64,000 bases of DNA from Caldalkalibacillus mannanilyticus JCM 10596 (lineage in GTDB: Bacteria; Bacillota; Bacilli; Caldalkalibacillales; JCM-10596), in assembly GCF_000615945.1 (NCBI RefSeq), contig NZ_BAMO01000010.1, positions 39,426-103,425 on the forward strand, read 5' to 3'. Below are positions 1 through 7,885 of this stretch, piece by piece (position 1 is the first letter of the stretch; each line of letters opens with the position of its first letter). A program made the position numbers and the translations under genes. The notes beneath the pieces were generated by a model. It searched no databases, had not been told where the DNA came from, and was given only the letters and a program-made list of their open reading frames with translations.

Positions 1-2
1 CC

Positions 3-575
3 CAAGACAATGATGGTCAAATGACAAAAGAAGGGCAAAGTGTGGATATCCCTACAATTGGGTATGATGAGCGTGCAACTGGGATGTCACAACCCATGGG
101 AGTAGATGAGGAACTTCCAGGTGTAGATACTGGTGAATTCACTCGTCAGAATGCTCCAGATGAGCTTTATGCAGAGAATAATATAGGAACTGGTTTCAAT
201 GAAAAAAGGATGTATGATGAGAATCCTGACGAGGAAACAGCGGCAGAGGTTTCTCCAATGACACAAGGTTCCTATCTACCAAGGGATCGTCAACAGGAAT
301 CACCTGATACAGAATTTGAAGGTGACAGACGTGAACAAATGCAAAACATTGAAACAATGGAGGAACAAGAAGCAGGAGGAACAGGTTTAGGATGGACAGC
401 TCTTGTTCTATCCATCATTTCTCTCTTTTTCCTCCCGCTTTTAACGGCTTCAATCGGGGTAATTACCGGATTCTTTGCTTTTCGTAACGGCGCTAGAACC
501 TTAGGAATGTGGGCTATAGCCATTGGGTTATTTTCCATTGTACTCGGATTATTTTTTACCCCATTCGTTCGGTAA
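3..575 (+). CDS. DUF4190-type membrane protein, probably 5'-truncated by the window edge
   Basis: The reading frame is open to the left edge of the window. The first in-frame ATG (position 21) has no Shine-Dalgarno sequence, so the true start probably lies upstream. The first ~115 residues are hydrophilic and acidic with many Asp/Glu/Gln. The C-terminal ~60 residues form two membrane segments (about GWTALVLSIISLFFLPLL and MWAIAIGLFSIVLGLFF) separated by a short FRNGART loop, the pattern of DUF4190-like proteins. No catalytic motif is visible and the function is unknown. A rho-independent terminator follows. Confidence 0.7.
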   Translation, partial: QDNDGQMTKEGQSVDIPTIGYDERATGMSQPMGVDEELPGVDTGEFTRQNAPDELYAENNIGTGFNEKRMYDENPDEETAAEVSPMTQGSYLPRDRQQESPDTEFEGDRREQMQNIETMEEQEAGGTGLGWTALVLSIISLFFLPLLTASIGVITGFFAFRNGARTLGMWAIAIGLFSIVLGLFFTPFVR

Positions 576-599
576 GAGTACCTCAAGAATGAGTAAGTT

Positions 600-631
600 G
601 GCTCCTATCCGTCAGGATTAGGAGTCTTTTT
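600..631 (+). terminator. Rho-independent terminator after the DUF4190-type gene
   Basis: An 8-bp stem GGCTCCTA / TAGGAGTC (one G-T pair) is followed by a short T-run. It separates the first gene from the nifZ-thiI pair. Confidence 0.7.
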
Positions 632-720
632 AGCATATTGTTAAGTCTACCCTCTTTTTTCCTTGATTATTATATGATAACATTGTCGATGATTAGAATT
701 GACTTCAAGGGAGTTAGAAC

Positions 721-1881
721 ATGAACGTTTATTTTGATAACAGTGCAACGACTCAGCCTTTACCAGAAGTAATAAAATCAATGGTAGAAGTGTCAGAGCG
801 TTACTATGGAAATCCTTCCTCTTTACATCATTTGGGTGTTGAGGTTGAACATTTAATAAAAAAATCAAAAGAAGTCATCTCCAAATCACTAGGAATTGGG
901 ATGAATGAAATCTGTTTTACATCAGGTGGAACGGAAAGTAACAATTTAGCTATCAAAGGAGCCGCTTTTCAATTCCAAAATAGAGGAAAGCATCTAATCA
1001 CCAGTGAAATTGAACACCCTTCTGTTTATGAAGTGTTTCAAGTGCTACAGAAGCAATTTGGATTTAGGGTGACGTTTTTACCTGTTAATGCCGAAGGGAA
1101 AGTTTCGGTTGCTGATCTGGAAGAAGCTATTTGTCCAGATACCATTCTGGTTTCCATCATGCACGTGAATAATGAAACCGGGACTATTCAGCCTATTGAA
1201 GAAGTGGGACCTCTCTTGAAGAAATATCCCAAGATCTTATTTCATGTGGATGCAGTCCAGAGTATTGGAAAGATTCCTCTAGATATCAAAGGAGCTGGAA
1301 TTGATCTTTTAAGTATCTCTGGTCATAAATTTCACGCTCCAAAAGGAACGGGCATCTTATATGTCCGTGAAGGGTTGATTCTCTCTCCTTTATTTCACGG
1401 GGGAGAACAGCAGCAAGGTTTGCGACCAGGAACAGAAAACGTACCTGGAATCGTCGGTTTAGCAAAAGCCATTCGGATTAATGCAGAAAATGGAAAACAG
1501 GATAATATGTATTTACAACAGCTAAAGGAGAGATTTATCATAGGGTTAAAAGAAAGCTCCATTTCCTTTATCATAAATTCGAATGAAAAGGAGAAAGGGG
1601 GAGCTCCTCATATTGTAAACATTTCCCTTCCTGGTTTAAAGGCGGAAGTCATTGTCCATGCCTTAGAGGAAAAAGGAATTTATGTATCGACCAAATCAGC
1701 TTGTTCCTCAAAAAAAAATAAACCGAGTAGAGTACTAACCGCAATGGGGCTAAGGGAAGAATATTCTTTATCTTCCTTACGATTTAGTTTCTCAAAGCAT
1801 AACACAATAGAAGAAATCGACTATTGTCTTAGTGTAATGGAGGAAATCCTCCCATATTATCAAAATATCATGAAGGTGTAG
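721..1881 (+). CDS. nifZ: Cysteine desulfurase (NifZ/IscS-like) feeding ThiI
   Basis: A 386-residue PLP-dependent class V aminotransferase-fold enzyme that takes sulfur from cysteine as a persulfide. The PLP lysine is near residue 203 in SGHKFHAPKGTG, and the persulfide cysteine is near residue 328 in TKSACSSKKN. Substrate-binding motifs such as TSGGTESNN and HVDAVQ are present. GGGAG lies upstream of the ATG. thiI begins ten bases downstream. In B. subtilis the nifZ-thiI pair makes 4-thiouridine in tRNA, so this is more likely the dedicated ThiI partner than a general Fe-S enzyme. The assignment as NifZ rather than another IscS paralogue rests on this neighbour. Confidence 0.9.
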   Translation: MNVYFDNSATTQPLPEVIKSMVEVSERYYGNPSSLHHLGVEVEHLIKKSKEVISKSLGIGMNEICFTSGGTESNNLAIKGAAFQFQNRGKHLITSEIEHPSVYEVFQVLQKQFGFRVTFLPVNAEGKVSVADLEEAICPDTILVSIMHVNNETGTIQPIEEVGPLLKKYPKILFHVDAVQSIGKIPLDIKGAGIDLLSISGHKFHAPKGTGILYVREGLILSPLFHGGEQQQGLRPGTENVPGIVGLAKAIRINAENGKQDNMYLQQLKERFIIGLKESSISFIINSNEKEKGGAPHIVNISLPGLKAEVIVHALEEKGIYVSTKSACSSKKNKPSRVLTAMGLREEYSLSSLRFSFSKHNTIEEIDYCLSVMEEILPYYQNIMKV

Positions 1882-1890
1882 GGTAACATT

Positions 1891-3134
1891 ATGGATCAGT
1901 TAAAACAGCAATATGAATTTATTCTCATTAGACTTGGAGAAATCGCCTTAAAGGGAAAGAATCGAAAACATTTTGAGGTTCAACTCCAAGAGAATTTAAA
2001 AATGCATCTAAAGGATCTAGATGTACGGATATCAAGAACGTTTGGGAGAATGTATATTCATCTTAATGGAGCTGCATTTGATGAGGTGGCAGAGCGTTTA
2101 AAGCATGTCTTTGGAATTACCTCTTTCAGTCCAGCTATTAAATCTGACTTAGAGCTTGATCATATTAAACAAGCAGCCTTGAAGGCTGTCCTAGCTGTAC
2201 ATCCGCAGCCGAAAACATTTAAAGTACGAGTCAAGCGCCCTAACAAATCTTTCCCTATTAAATCTAGTGAAATGAATGGAGAATTAGGAGCTCATATCTT
2301 AGTCAATACAGAGCATTTGACTGTTGATGTGCATAATCCAGATATTGAGGTGGCAGTGGAAATTAGAGAAGAAGGCGCTTATATTATGTGTCAGAGGATT
2401 CCAGGTGCAGGTGGACTTCCTGTGGGTACAAGTGGAAAAGTGATGTTAATGCTCTCGGGTGGAATTGACAGCCTGTAGCGGGATATCTTTCTCTCAAAAG
2501 AGGATTGCGCTTCGAGGGAGTTCATTTTCACAGTTATCCTTTTACGAGCGAAAGAGCAAAACAAAAGGTGGTTGATTTAACGAAGAAATTAACGAAATAT
2601 GCAGGAAACCTAAAGCTGCATGTCGTTCCATTCACAGAAATCCAAACACAGATCCGTGAGCATGTCCCAGATGATTACAGTATTACAATTATGCGTCGTA
2701 TCATGCTGCGGATTACAGAAAGATTAGCCGAAAAGCACAAAGCTCTTGGAATTGCATCAGGAGAAAACCTAGGGCAAGTGGCAAGCCAGACTTTGCAAAG
2801 TATGAACACGATTAATGAAGTGACAAATATGCCCATCATCCGTCCATTAGTGACCATGGACAAATTAGAAATTATTGATATTGCTCAAAAAATTGATACA
2901 TTTGATCTATCGATTCTTCCATACGAGGATTGTTGCACCATTTTTCAGCCTAAATCACCTAAGACAAAACCCAGTAAAAAGATGTCTCATAAATTTGAAC
3001 AGCGTCTTGACTTAGAAGCATTGATCGAGCAAGCCATTGAAAATACGGAAAGCTTGTGGTTTTCCTATAAGGAGAATAATCAACGTCATGCACAGGAGCA
3101 ACAAGAAGGTGGAGAATTTGACTCCCTTTTTTAA
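1891..3134 (+). pseudogene. thiI: tRNA 4-thiouridine synthase ThiI, frameshifted
   Basis: ThiI adenylates U8 of tRNA and transfers sulfur from the desulfurase. The N-terminal half (ferredoxin-like plus THUMP region) ends at the PP-loop SGGIDS, where the frame hits a stop. The rest resumes in the -1 frame and contains the expected family blocks [14 protein letters not shown] and [13 protein letters not shown]. Restoring one C in the CC at 2472-2473 gives SGGIDSPVAGYL and a normal ~415-residue protein. It ends without a rhodanese domain, as is usual in Bacilli. Given many similar one-base faults in this window, a sequencing error is the simplest reading; true inactivation is possible. Confidence 0.9.
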
Positions 3135-3157
3135 ACAATAGTAACTTAGTTTGTATA

Positions 3158-3200
3158 TTCCCTATTCTTTTTCCATTCAGGAGGATAGGGAATTTTTTTT
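3158..3200 (+). terminator. Rho-independent terminator after thiI
   Basis: The stem TTCCCTAT / ATAGGGAA with a ~19-nt loop is followed by eight Ts. Confidence 0.8.
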
Positions 3201-3249
3201 ATTAAATGTTGCATAATAATTGTAGCCTTATTTGAGAGGAGAGGTAAGG

Positions 3250-3816
3250 GTGAAGGAAATAGCACTGATGCTTTGGGGACTCTGGGATCGGATTTATTAT
3301 ACCTTTAGCCGTTTGCAATTCGTCTCAAAGGAAGACAATTTATTTCGAATCGTTCGTAAAAAGTATAGAGGGGTTCCCTTGCAGACGAAATCAGGTCAGT
3401 GGATTCATAAGGGAGATGAAATCATCAAGCTTCATATCTATAATTATAGACTGGCAAAGGAAATTAATAAGCATGGGACAGAGGTTTCTATGGGCTTATA
3501 TATGAAAAGAGAAATCGAAAAATCAATGATTGGTCTAAGTGAATTTTTAGCAAGTCAGCCAGATATTAAGAAGGTCAAAGCGATCGTAGGTACGTCAATG
3601 CTAAACAGGGGAGCTGAAAGACTTGGATTTGCTTTACAAGAGGTAAGTCCTTCTTGGTATTTCAGATATAAATCCTTTCTTTTTAAAATCATTTATTTAT
3701 TGGTACATCCTTTTGGCTATGCCTATTTAAAACAACATGGTAAAAGACTTCAATCAAAACATATGATCATGTCGATAGATGAATTATTTGATCTATATTT
3801 GGATCGGAGCCGATAA
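3250..3816 (+). CDS. YkoP-like conserved protein
   Basis: A 188-residue basic protein. The GTG at 3250 is chosen because GAGAGGAGAGG sits at the right distance upstream; an in-frame TTG 18 bases earlier lacks a ribosome site. It resembles Bacillus YkoP, a small protein found next to glycosyltransferase/polysaccharide-deacetylase genes. It has one moderately hydrophobic segment around LFKIIYLLVHPFGYAYL near residue 150, and no catalytic motif is recognised. The stop is four bases before the start of a GT28 glycosyltransferase, so the two are translationally linked and probably act together in glycolipid or envelope polymer metabolism. That role is inferred from context. Confidence 0.6.
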   Translation: MKEIALMLWGLWDRIYYTFSRLQFVSKEDNLFRIVRKKYRGVPLQTKSGQWIHKGDEIIKLHIYNYRLAKEINKHGTEVSMGLYMKREIEKSMIGLSEFLASQPDIKKVKAIVGTSMLNRGAERLGFALQEVSPSWYFRYKSFLFKIIYLLVHPFGYAYLKQHGKRLQSKHMIMSIDELFDLYLDRSR

Positions 3817-3819
3817 AAA

Positions 3820-4896
3820 ATGAAGATCATCATCTTTACTGAGACGAAGGTAGGAGAAGGGCATTATCAAGCAGCCACAGCCATCAAAACAACTTTTAAT
3901 GAATCCTACCCACACGTGAATGTGAAAATATTGTCTGGCTTAAAATGTATTTCACCAGTTGTAGAATGGGGAGTTGTGAAGTCTTATTTTTGGATGTTGC
4001 AATATGCGCCATTTCTCTGGAAATGGATCTACACTAAAACCAAAAAAAGTAGCTTTATTCAATCTCACTTATTTGCCTTTCGTCTGATGAACGTAGTCAA
4101 ACAGGAGAACCCCGATATCGTCTTATGTACTCATCCTACCTGTATTCCTGCCTTAGCAGTGTTAAAAAAAAGAGGGATGTTTCAATTTAAGTTGGGCGTG
4201 GTAGTTACCGACTTTGATTTTCATCCCACCATTATTTCTACATTTGTTGATTATTTTTTTGTTCCCCATGCGAAGTGTAAAGAGAGGTTGATTCACAGCT
4301 ATCATATAGCTGAAAAAAAAGTATATGATTTTGGTATTCCATTACATCCTGAATTTGATGTGGAGATGAATAAAATGGCTGAGAAGATCCCTAGTAGAGT
4401 GATTCAAATTCTTGTTCTAGGAGGATCTACGGGCTATGGACCTATGGAGAAGATCATTCAGGCCTTTTCTCCCTTTAAGGATCATTATTTTTTAACAGTG
4501 ATTACAGGTAGGAACAAGGAATTATATACAAAATTGCAAGCGATGAAAGCTGAGAATGCACAAGTTTTGGGGTATGTAGATGATATGAAGAAATGGATTT
4601 GCTATGCTGATATTGTCATCACAAAGCCAGGGGGATTGACGATTTCTGAAACGATTGCTTGTGGTACCCCTTTTATCATGATTGACCCCATTCCAGGGCA
4701 TGAAGAAGCGAACATGAGATATTTAGAGGAACAAGGACTTGGAGTCATTGCTCAGGATGTAGAACATCTACCGAACATTGTAGAGAATCTTTTCTACCAT
4801 TCACAGGATTGGAGAGAGTGGAAAAAACGGATCCTTGCTGAGCAGAAACAAGGGGCTGCACGAAAAATTGCGTACACACTGACTCAACCTTTTTAA
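3820..4896 (+). CDS. GT28 / MGDG-synthase-like glycosyltransferase
   Basis: A 358-residue GT-B glycosyltransferase of the family that includes diacylglycerol glucosyltransferase (UgtP), MGDG synthase and MurG. The N-terminal loop is GEGHYQAATAI. The middle carries VVTDFDFHPT, typical of MGDG synthase N-domains. The C-terminal nucleotide-sugar site is ITKPGGLTISETIACGTP. Likely a membrane-peripheral lipid glycosyltransferase; B. subtilis YkoN next to YkoP is the closest arrangement I know. The lipid acceptor and sugar donor cannot be read from sequence. A bidirectional terminator follows. Confidence 0.75.
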   Translation: MKIIIFTETKVGEGHYQAATAIKTTFNESYPHVNVKILSGLKCISPVVEWGVVKSYFWMLQYAPFLWKWIYTKTKKSSFIQSHLFAFRLMNVVKQENPDIVLCTHPTCIPALAVLKKRGMFQFKLGVVVTDFDFHPTIISTFVDYFFVPHAKCKERLIHSYHIAEKKVYDFGIPLHPEFDVEMNKMAEKIPSRVIQILVLGGSTGYGPMEKIIQAFSPFKDHYFLTVITGRNKELYTKLQAMKAENAQVLGYVDDMKKWICYADIVITKPGGLTISETIACGTPFIMIDPIPGHEEANMRYLEEQGLGVIAQDVEHLPNIVENLFYHSQDWREWKKRILAEQKQGAARKIAYTLTQPF

Positions 4897-4909
4897 AGAG
4901 ATAAAAAAA

Positions 4910-4945
4910 AGTTCCTACCTACCAGGGCGTAGGGGAGCTTTTTTG
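4910..4945. terminator. Terminator between convergent genes
   Basis: The hairpin AGTTCCTAC / GTAGGGGAGCT is flanked by an A-run on the left and a T-run on the right, so it can serve both the glycosyltransferase and the reverse-strand small genes. Confidence 0.7.
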
Positions 4946-4960
4946 TTTTATGATTCTATT

Positions 4961-5188
4961 TCACATGGAATTCTTTAAGGAGTTTAAGAAAAGCATTAAG
5001 TGTTTGCGTTGCTCTGGAGTTAAATCAACAGCTACGTCAACTAAGCGTTGTACTTCCTCAGGAAGTTCCCCTAATTGTGCCTGCTTTTGCACTCCTAGTT
5101 CATTAATAACCTGTTCCAGAAGCTCTTTCACTTCATCAAGCTGTTTGAAGGCTTCAATCAGCTTTTTCTCAGGTGAGGAGTTATTCAT
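4961..5188 (-). CDS. Small helical protein, unknown (75 aa)
   Basis: The ATG at 5188 begins MNNSSPEKKLIEAFKQ; a GTG at 5197 would add three residues. The sequence is acidic and predicted helical (EVKELLEQVINELGVQ; LTPEQRKHLMLFLNSL). The start lies inside the 3' end of a second small gene on the same strand, so the two are translationally coupled. The LTPEQRKHLMLFL segment resembles LTPEELKLIKMEV in that upstream gene, so the pair may be related. I do not recognise a family. Confidence 0.6.
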   Translation of the reverse strand: MNNSSPEKKLIEAFKQLDEVKELLEQVINELGVQKQAQLGELPEEVQRLVDVAVDLTPEQRKHLMLFLNSLKNSM

Positions 5189-5351
5189 TGGAATCACCAG
5201 CGTTGGGTGATTGAATTAAGGACTCTACTTCCATTTTAATGAGTTTAAGCTCTTCAGGTGTAAGTTTATGTAAATCCTTTTTTAAGGACTCAAGTTTTAG
5301 AATTCGAAATTCTTCAATAAAACGAGGTATTGCATGAGATGAAATTGCCAT
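5181..5351 (-). CDS. Small helical protein, unknown (56 aa)
   Basis: The gene starts at ATG 5351 (MAISSHAIPRFIEEF) and stops at 5181, overlapping the next gene by eight bases. It encodes an amphipathic helical peptide rich in Lys/Glu/Leu with the segment LTPEELKLIKMEV. Coupling with the following small gene and the shared LTPE motif support a real two-gene unit. No family or function is recognised. It faces away from the M24 peptidase gene, so the ~160 bp between them probably holds two divergent promoters. Confidence 0.5.
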   Translation of the reverse strand: MAISSHAIPRFIEEFRILKLESLKKDLHKLTPEELKLIKMEVESLIQSPNAGDSNE

Positions 5352-5509
5352 TTTTATGAATTCCCCTTTGGTTCTTTTTTAAGAAGCATGTTAATATTAT
5401 CATGGATGGTTTAAATTGAAAAGGGAATTTATGTTCGAATTTGTAGCCAAAATAAGGATCATGTCACAAGATGTTGAACTAGGTAAAAAATAAGGGGAGG
5501 ACTAGAAGA

Positions 5510-6613
5510 ATGTCGATGTATCAAAAAAGAAGAAGTGCCTGTCTAGATCTAAGGGGAAACGAACAAAATGAGGCAATGTTGATTACAAATCCTAAGAATA
5601 TTTATTATTTAACTGGATTCTATAGTGATCCTCATGAACGCTTTCTAGGGCTTATTTGGAACAACCAGGAGTGGACTCTTTGTGTACCGCGCTTAGATCA
5701 AAGCGCTGCGCAGCAAGCTGTAGATAAATCCATTCGTATTATTAGCTATACAGACCAGGAACCTATTCAAGAGAAGATTCCTTCATTTTTTGCTTCTAAG
5801 GATTTAACTAAGATTGCAGTAGAAAAGAGCTTCATATCCTATGAGCGAGTTCAGTGGCTAATCGAAGCTTTTAAACAGATACATATTGAAGATATGACCC
5901 CTACCTTGGATCAGTTGAGAATGAGCAAGACAAAAGATGAGTTTGCCATATTAAAGCGTGCTGGTGAGAAAACAGACCAAATTTTAAAAGCAGCCCTTTC
6001 TCTGTTTAGTACGTCCATGACGGAGTTGGATTTAGTTGCCGAGATTGAGTACCAAGCGAAAAAAATGGGGGCAGATGGAATGTCTTTTGGAACGACTGTT
6101 TTAGGTCAAGAAAAATCTGCTTTGCCACACGGTCATTCTGCCTCGAAAAAGCTTGAAAAAGGGACTTTGCTCATTGATTTTGGCATTACTTTAGATGGCT
6201 ATTGCTCTGATATGACTCGCACATTTCATATTGGACCTTGGGAGCCGAAGATGAAAAAGATTTATGAAACGGTTCTTAGAGCAGAACAAACGGCTATTAA
6301 ATCAGCAGCAGAAGGTGTTTCTTTTGGAGAGCTCGATTCGATTGCTAGACAAATTATTGCGGATGAAGGCTATGGAGAGTATTTTATTCATCGTTTAGGT
6401 CATGGGCTAGGGCTAGAAATTCATGAATCTCCTTCCATTCATGGCTTAAATAATGAGCGGATCAGTGAAGGAATGGTATTTACCATAGAGCCTGGAATCT
6501 ATGTTCCAGGATTAGGTGGGGTACGTATTGAGGATGCTGTTTTCATAGAGGCGTCTAAGGCGATCTCCCTTACTCAGTTTCCAACTTCTGTGGATGAGAT
6601 GGTGATTGGCTAA
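5510..6613 (+). CDS. M24-family Xaa-Pro peptidase
   Basis: A 367-residue metallopeptidase with an N-terminal creatinase-like domain (to about residue 130) and a C-terminal pita-bread domain. The five metal ligands are visible: two Asp in IDFGITLDGYCSDMTRT, His in HRLGHGLGLEIHE, and Glu in IEPGIYVPG and RIEDAV. It should release the N-terminal residue before proline in the cytoplasm. GGGGAGGA lies before the ATG. It is the usual length for Bacillus YqhT/PepQ-type enzymes; which paralogue it is cannot be fixed here. The preceding DNA is non-coding and the next gene has its own promoter. Confidence 0.88.
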   Translation: MSMYQKRRSACLDLRGNEQNEAMLITNPKNIYYLTGFYSDPHERFLGLIWNNQEWTLCVPRLDQSAAQQAVDKSIRIISYTDQEPIQEKIPSFFASKDLTKIAVEKSFISYERVQWLIEAFKQIHIEDMTPTLDQLRMSKTKDEFAILKRAGEKTDQILKAALSLFSTSMTELDLVAEIEYQAKKMGADGMSFGTTVLGQEKSALPHGHSASKKLEKGTLLIDFGITLDGYCSDMTRTFHIGPWEPKMKKIYETVLRAEQTAIKSAAEGVSFGELDSIARQIIADEGYGEYFIHRLGHGLGLEIHESPSIHGLNNERISEGMVFTIEPGIYVPGLGGVRIEDAVFIEASKAISLTQFPTSVDEMVIG

Positions 6614-6654
6614 AGTTACACTCTTCCTTTTCCATCAATTTCTGATCAAATAGA

Positions 6655-6687
6655 TGAATGGATTCACCTCTTTTATCACACTATAAT
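6655..6687 (+). promoter_or_regulatory. Candidate forespore (SigG-like) promoter of the SASP gene
   Basis: TGAATG at 6655-6660 and CACACTA at 6677-6683, 16 bases apart, resemble the SigG consensus. An overlapping TATAAT at 6682-6687 could equally be a SigA -10. The assignment leans on the gene being a SASP. Confidence 0.4.
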
Positions 6688-6716
6688 AGTACATCAGGTA
6701 GAGGAGGTGAAAAAAC

Positions 6717-6926
6717 ATGGCTAGAAACAATAACAGCAACCAACTATTAGTACCTGGGGTTCAACAAGCACTTGATCAAATGAAGTATGAAATCGCTTCT
6801 GAGTTTGGTGTGAATCTTGGACCAGACACAACTTCTCGAGCTAACGGTTCTGTTGGAGGAGAAATTACAAAGCGTTTAGTTCAATTAGCTGAACAACAGT
6901 TAGGTGGACAATTTCCTCAACAATAA
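6717..6926 (+). CDS. Alpha/beta-type small acid-soluble spore protein
   Basis: A 69-residue SASP that coats forespore DNA and protects it from UV and heat. The germination-protease site is seen as [10 protein letters not shown] (cut between Glu and Ile), and the second conserved block is [28 protein letters not shown] is positioned before the ATG. A strong terminator follows, so it is a single-gene unit, as usual for ssp genes. The thiI-ssp proximity is also seen in B. subtilis (sspA). Confidence 0.95.
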   Translation: MARNNNSNQLLVPGVQQALDQMKYEIASEFGVNLGPDTTSRANGSVGGEITKRLVQLAEQQLGGQFPQQ

Positions 6927-6942
6927 TTAAATATTTGGATAG

Positions 6943-6972
6943 AAGGGTCAGCAGATGATGCTGACCCTTTTT
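6943..6972 (+). terminator. Rho-independent terminator after the SASP gene
   Basis: A perfect stem GGGTCAGCA / TGCTGACCC with a five-base loop is followed by a T-run. Confidence 0.9.
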
Positions 6973-7043
6973 GTATTTAGATCTCTGTTTGTATAGTTTA
7001 TGTACAGTTCTGCTTTCTATAATAGGAAGGATCAATATTATCT

Positions 7044-7104
7044 CGTTCTAACCGTCGGTAAGACTCCCTCCTCTATAGGAGGGAGATAACCGCCGCTAAG
7101 AACC
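7044..7104. repeat. Dispersed long-hairpin repeat, copy A
   Basis: The outer arm GTTCTA/TAAGAAC, middle arm CCGTCGGT/ACCGCCG, an AAGA/ATA internal bulge and inner stem CTCCCTCCT/AGGAGGGAG with a CTAT loop make one long hairpin. A second full copy with compensating arm sequences is at 36657-36711 and a half copy at 21166-21194 (reverse). It sits about 20 bases after a TATAAT (7018-7023), so it would be in the 5' leader of the sortase-adhesin transcript. Confidence 0.75.
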
Positions 7105-7132
7105 CGATAAGGAAGGAGGGATACCGAATCGT

Positions 7133-7885
7133 ATGAGTTGTCAGGTCGCCCCATTACATTCCCAGAAGAGGCGAACGTCTAAGATCAGGTGGAGGATGTT
7201 TGAGTTACTATTGTTTACGATAGGTGTTGCACTTATTATCTATCCTCCGTTAGATCGTATTGTTCAAGAGCAAAAACAGTCTGATTTACTTACACAATGG
7301 GAAACAAAACGTAATGTTAACGGTCTCTCAGATGAATCTATAAACTTCAACTTTCATCCTTACAAACTTCAAACCAATTTAGAGAATAAGTCTGTTACGC
7401 CACGTGAAGAACAAGCAGATCCCCAAGAAAAGCTTCTGATGATTGAGGGAGAAGAGGTCATGGGTACGATTACAATAGAAAAAATTAATTTGCGTGAACC
7501 AATGTTAGCTAGGACAACAGATAAAACGCTGAAGCTGGGAGTGGGTTCTGTTGTTACAGACGTTTTCCCCGGACATATAGGCAATTTTGTTTTAGCGGGG
7601 CATCGCAGTCGTACTTACGGTAAACAATTCAATCGTTTAGATGAAATGGAAACCGGCGATCTGATTATTCTTGAAACACTTGATCATCATTTTGTGTACG
7701 AAGTTGTTTCCAAGTTTATTGTTGAACCAGATGGAGTGTTTGTGCTCGATCAAAATGTGAGTGGACAGGAGCTAACGCTCATTACCTGTGAGCCTGTTAG
7801 AAATCCTACTCACAGACTGATTGTTAAAGCAAGTTTACTACAAACATCTATAGCAGATGAAATAAGAAAGGTGAAGCCATTGTGA
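7133..7885 (+). CDS. srtD: Class D sortase
   Basis: A 250-residue membrane-anchored transpeptidase. One N-terminal transmembrane segment (about residues 22-38) is followed by the sortase beta-barrel. The catalytic triad is His157 in LAGHRSRTYG, Cys219 in TLITCEP and Arg228 in NPTHRLIV. It cleaves LPXTG-type signals and links the protein to peptidoglycan. GGAGGG lies 12 bases before the ATG, a long spacing. The next gene starts inside its stop codon and encodes a protein ending in LPQTG, which is its obvious substrate. The leader contains a long hairpin repeat. Confidence 0.92.
   Translation: MSCQVAPLHSQKRRTSKIRWRMFELLLFTIGVALIIYPPLDRIVQEQKQSDLLTQWETKRNVNGLSDESINFNFHPYKLQTNLENKSVTPREEQADPQEKLLMIEGEEVMGTITIEKINLREPMLARTTDKTLKLGVGSVVTDVFPGHIGNFVLAGHRSRTYGKQFNRLDEMETGDLIILETLDHHFVYEVVSKFIVEPDGVFVLDQNVSGQELTLITCEPVRNPTHRLIVKASLLQTSIADEIRKVKPL

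Noticed and set aside
3250..3816. Calling the YkoP-like gene a polysaccharide deacetylase
   Set aside because: None of the NodB His/Asp motifs is present.
4950..5210. Forward-strand Ser/Cys-rich frame of 86 codons
   Set aside because: Composition is typical of the antisense of a helical gene; the reverse-strand pair has coupling and plausible proteins.
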